From Enoplosus armatus (Eukaryota > Chordata > Actinopteri > Centrarchiformes > Enoplosidae), in NCBI RefSeq assembly GCF_043641665.1, contig NC_092183.1:25259492-25323491 (forward strand): a DNA stretch of 64,000 nucleotides, read 5' to 3'. Shown piece after piece: positions 62,581 to 64,000 of this stretch; position 1 is the stretch's first letter; each line of letters opens with the position of its first letter. Below the pieces are notes generated by a model that did no database searches, had not been told where the DNA came from, and saw nothing but the letters and a program-made list of their open reading frames with translations. The position numbers were made by a program, and so were the translations under genes.

Positions 62581-64000
62581 GATTTCACCCGCAGGCATGT
62601 GCGCTCATCTTAAGCACATCAGTGCTCTGTGTTCTGCCAAATCAATATGAATGTCAATAAAAAAAACATGCAAGAATTACTTGGTCAGTGAATGCAGTGA
62701 GAATATGGAGTCACAAGGAAGAATACCACTAGTAACATTTAAATTTGATCAAATGTGTGATTCTTCTTCTGAAGTAGCTGAAAGTGAGAATTTGTAAAAG
62801 CTGTATCCAGAATCCAGAAACTTGTGAGAGCAGCAAATACCAACCTATGGCAGGGAAATATATCAGTAGAGCTAGAATTATTGGAATGTCATACATACAC
62901 TGTACTAGTTTGAATCCTGCACCAGTACTGATAGTGTGTAAGGACTAAGACTTTGTGGTGCAGTCTTAGTCTTACTGAAATGGAACACTAAAGTCCATCT
63001 GAATTCACCTGATTTGAAAAATCACATCATCAAGTCTTTACGTGTTTAATCATTGCCGTTCGTCTGACAACGTCTACAACATGATGAAATGATGTACTTT
63101 TGGCAAATAGGTTTCTGTGCTGTTATGTCAGCGAGGCTGATTTAAAGTGAGACAAAGAGAGCGAGAGAGACAGTGGTTGGCGAGAGGCTGCTCTGTGCAC
63201 CCGGGCGCTGCAATTTGCACAGGTATCAGGACTGTGGAGCACGTGTGAATGATTGACATCTTGTGGTCCAGTTTCATCTGAAAAGGTCCCATTGTTCAGT
63301 TTCTGTTCGTTAAGCGAGTAAAACAGTTTGAAAAACCAGCCACGCGAATCACACAAACAGCTGCTAGTACTTTCTGAAATTCTTTGGATAAACCAAGTCT
63401 ATCGGAAGTATTTTTTTCTCTGAATGGCCATTAATCATCAACATACAGTTTGCTGTGTACAATAAAGGTATGGCCCCATTCATACAGTAGACAGGCCATG
63501 GGTTATACATCTTTTGAAGCAAGAAAAGCAAGCTTTGAATTTGATTTACACTTATGGAACAACTAGGCATCTAGCAAGAAAATATGCTGAATGAAGGTCA
63601 GGGATTTTAAGAAAAACAAATGTTCCCTTTTTAGAAAATGTAATAGGCCCAGTGGGGCCCAAAGTAGCAACTTTGCGACTGCGTTACTTAAAATCATGGT
63701 CAATGCTGAAAATATGGTTAAGAGTCATTGTAACAAATTGAAGTCAAGCTGAACACGGTCACTGTTCTGAGCAAAGTACAAACCATTACACGGACATCCT
63801 TCATATCTGCAGTGTCTGACACTAAAACACGGTATCGGTTTGTGTATGTAGATATTTTCCACCCCACACCTTTGTAAATGACATTAGTTCACAATTGCTT
63901 CTAGGCAGCTGCAACCTTCATATGCAGTCCCGGCAATATTGAGATCAGCTGCATTTTATACGGAGGCAAGGTAGTGCACCTATATTTTTTCATCGTGCAG

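Larger units (their letters stand above)
59670..64000 (+). other. 3' untranslated / downstream sequence, no further gene seen
   Basis: If 59634 is the last coding exon, the 3' UTR starts at 59670. AATAAA hexamers occur at 62191-62196, 62656-62661 (followed by an A run and CATGCAAG) and 63461-63466; none can be chosen as the real poly(A) site without RNA data. CA tracts lie at 60648 and 60842. A repeat-free AT-rich block at 62400-62580, containing CTTAATTAGAC, is a possible regulatory element. No other exon, RNA gene or mobile element is supported. Confidence 0.4.

Noticed and set aside
62900..62925. TTTGAATCCTGCACC, resembling a Pol III B box
   Set aside because: No A box or SINE body upstream at the right distance.
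1..64000. Bacterial-type systems, CRISPR arrays, tRNA or rRNA genes, viral insertions
   Set aside because: No regularly spaced repeats, no cloverleaf-capable intact tRNA, no rRNA-like text and no viral polymerase or capsid-like open frame could be seen.

Overview
The window reads as vertebrate, most likely ray-finned fish, nuclear DNA, and almost all of it is non-coding. There are no bacterial-style operons and no long convincing open reading frames. Instead there are dozens of CA/GT, CT/GA and mononucleotide tracts and stretches of AT-rich DNA carrying homeodomain-type cores. At three places (about 8.9-9.06 kb, 9.56-9.90 kb and 14.06-14.23 kb) the text resembles dispersed repeats that I remember as common in percomorph fish genomes. 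The fish assignment rests on those remembered families and was not tested by a search.

The only protein-coding signal I can support is a sparse set of very short exons on the + strand in the right-hand half: 36840-36869 (30 nt), 43376-43444 (69 nt), 49222-49251 (30 nt) and a last coding exon 59634-59669 that ends in TAG. Weaker candidates are at 43927-43962, 49332-49379, 31832-31867 and 1891-1987. The best pair is 49222 plus 59634. Both are in phase 0 and together encode an acidic, serine-rich carboxy-terminal tail (CDSESDIDDK followed by LDDESDVSSST and stop). The picture is the 3' end of a + strand gene with introns of roughly 5-10 kb whose main exons lie left of the window. I do not recognise the gene. 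Acidic and Ser/Pro-rich tails are common in transcriptional and chromatin regulators, but that is only a guess.

Layout: 1-8.6 kb is unique, partly AT-rich sequence with possible regulatory blocks. 8.6-9.9 kb is a cluster of old repeat fragments. 10.3-12.9 kb is an unusual cluster of CA/GT microsatellites. 14.06-14.23 kb holds a decayed tRNA-derived SINE. 14.2-36.8 kb is mostly unique intron-like or intergenic DNA with many candidate regulatory blocks. 36.8-59.7 kb contains the mini-exons in large introns. 59.7-64 kb would be 3' untranslated or downstream sequence with a few AATAAA hexamers. A gene-poor interval with small exons in large introns fits either a developmental regulator or a bystander gene inside a regulatory landscape; conservation across species, which I cannot measure, would decide this.
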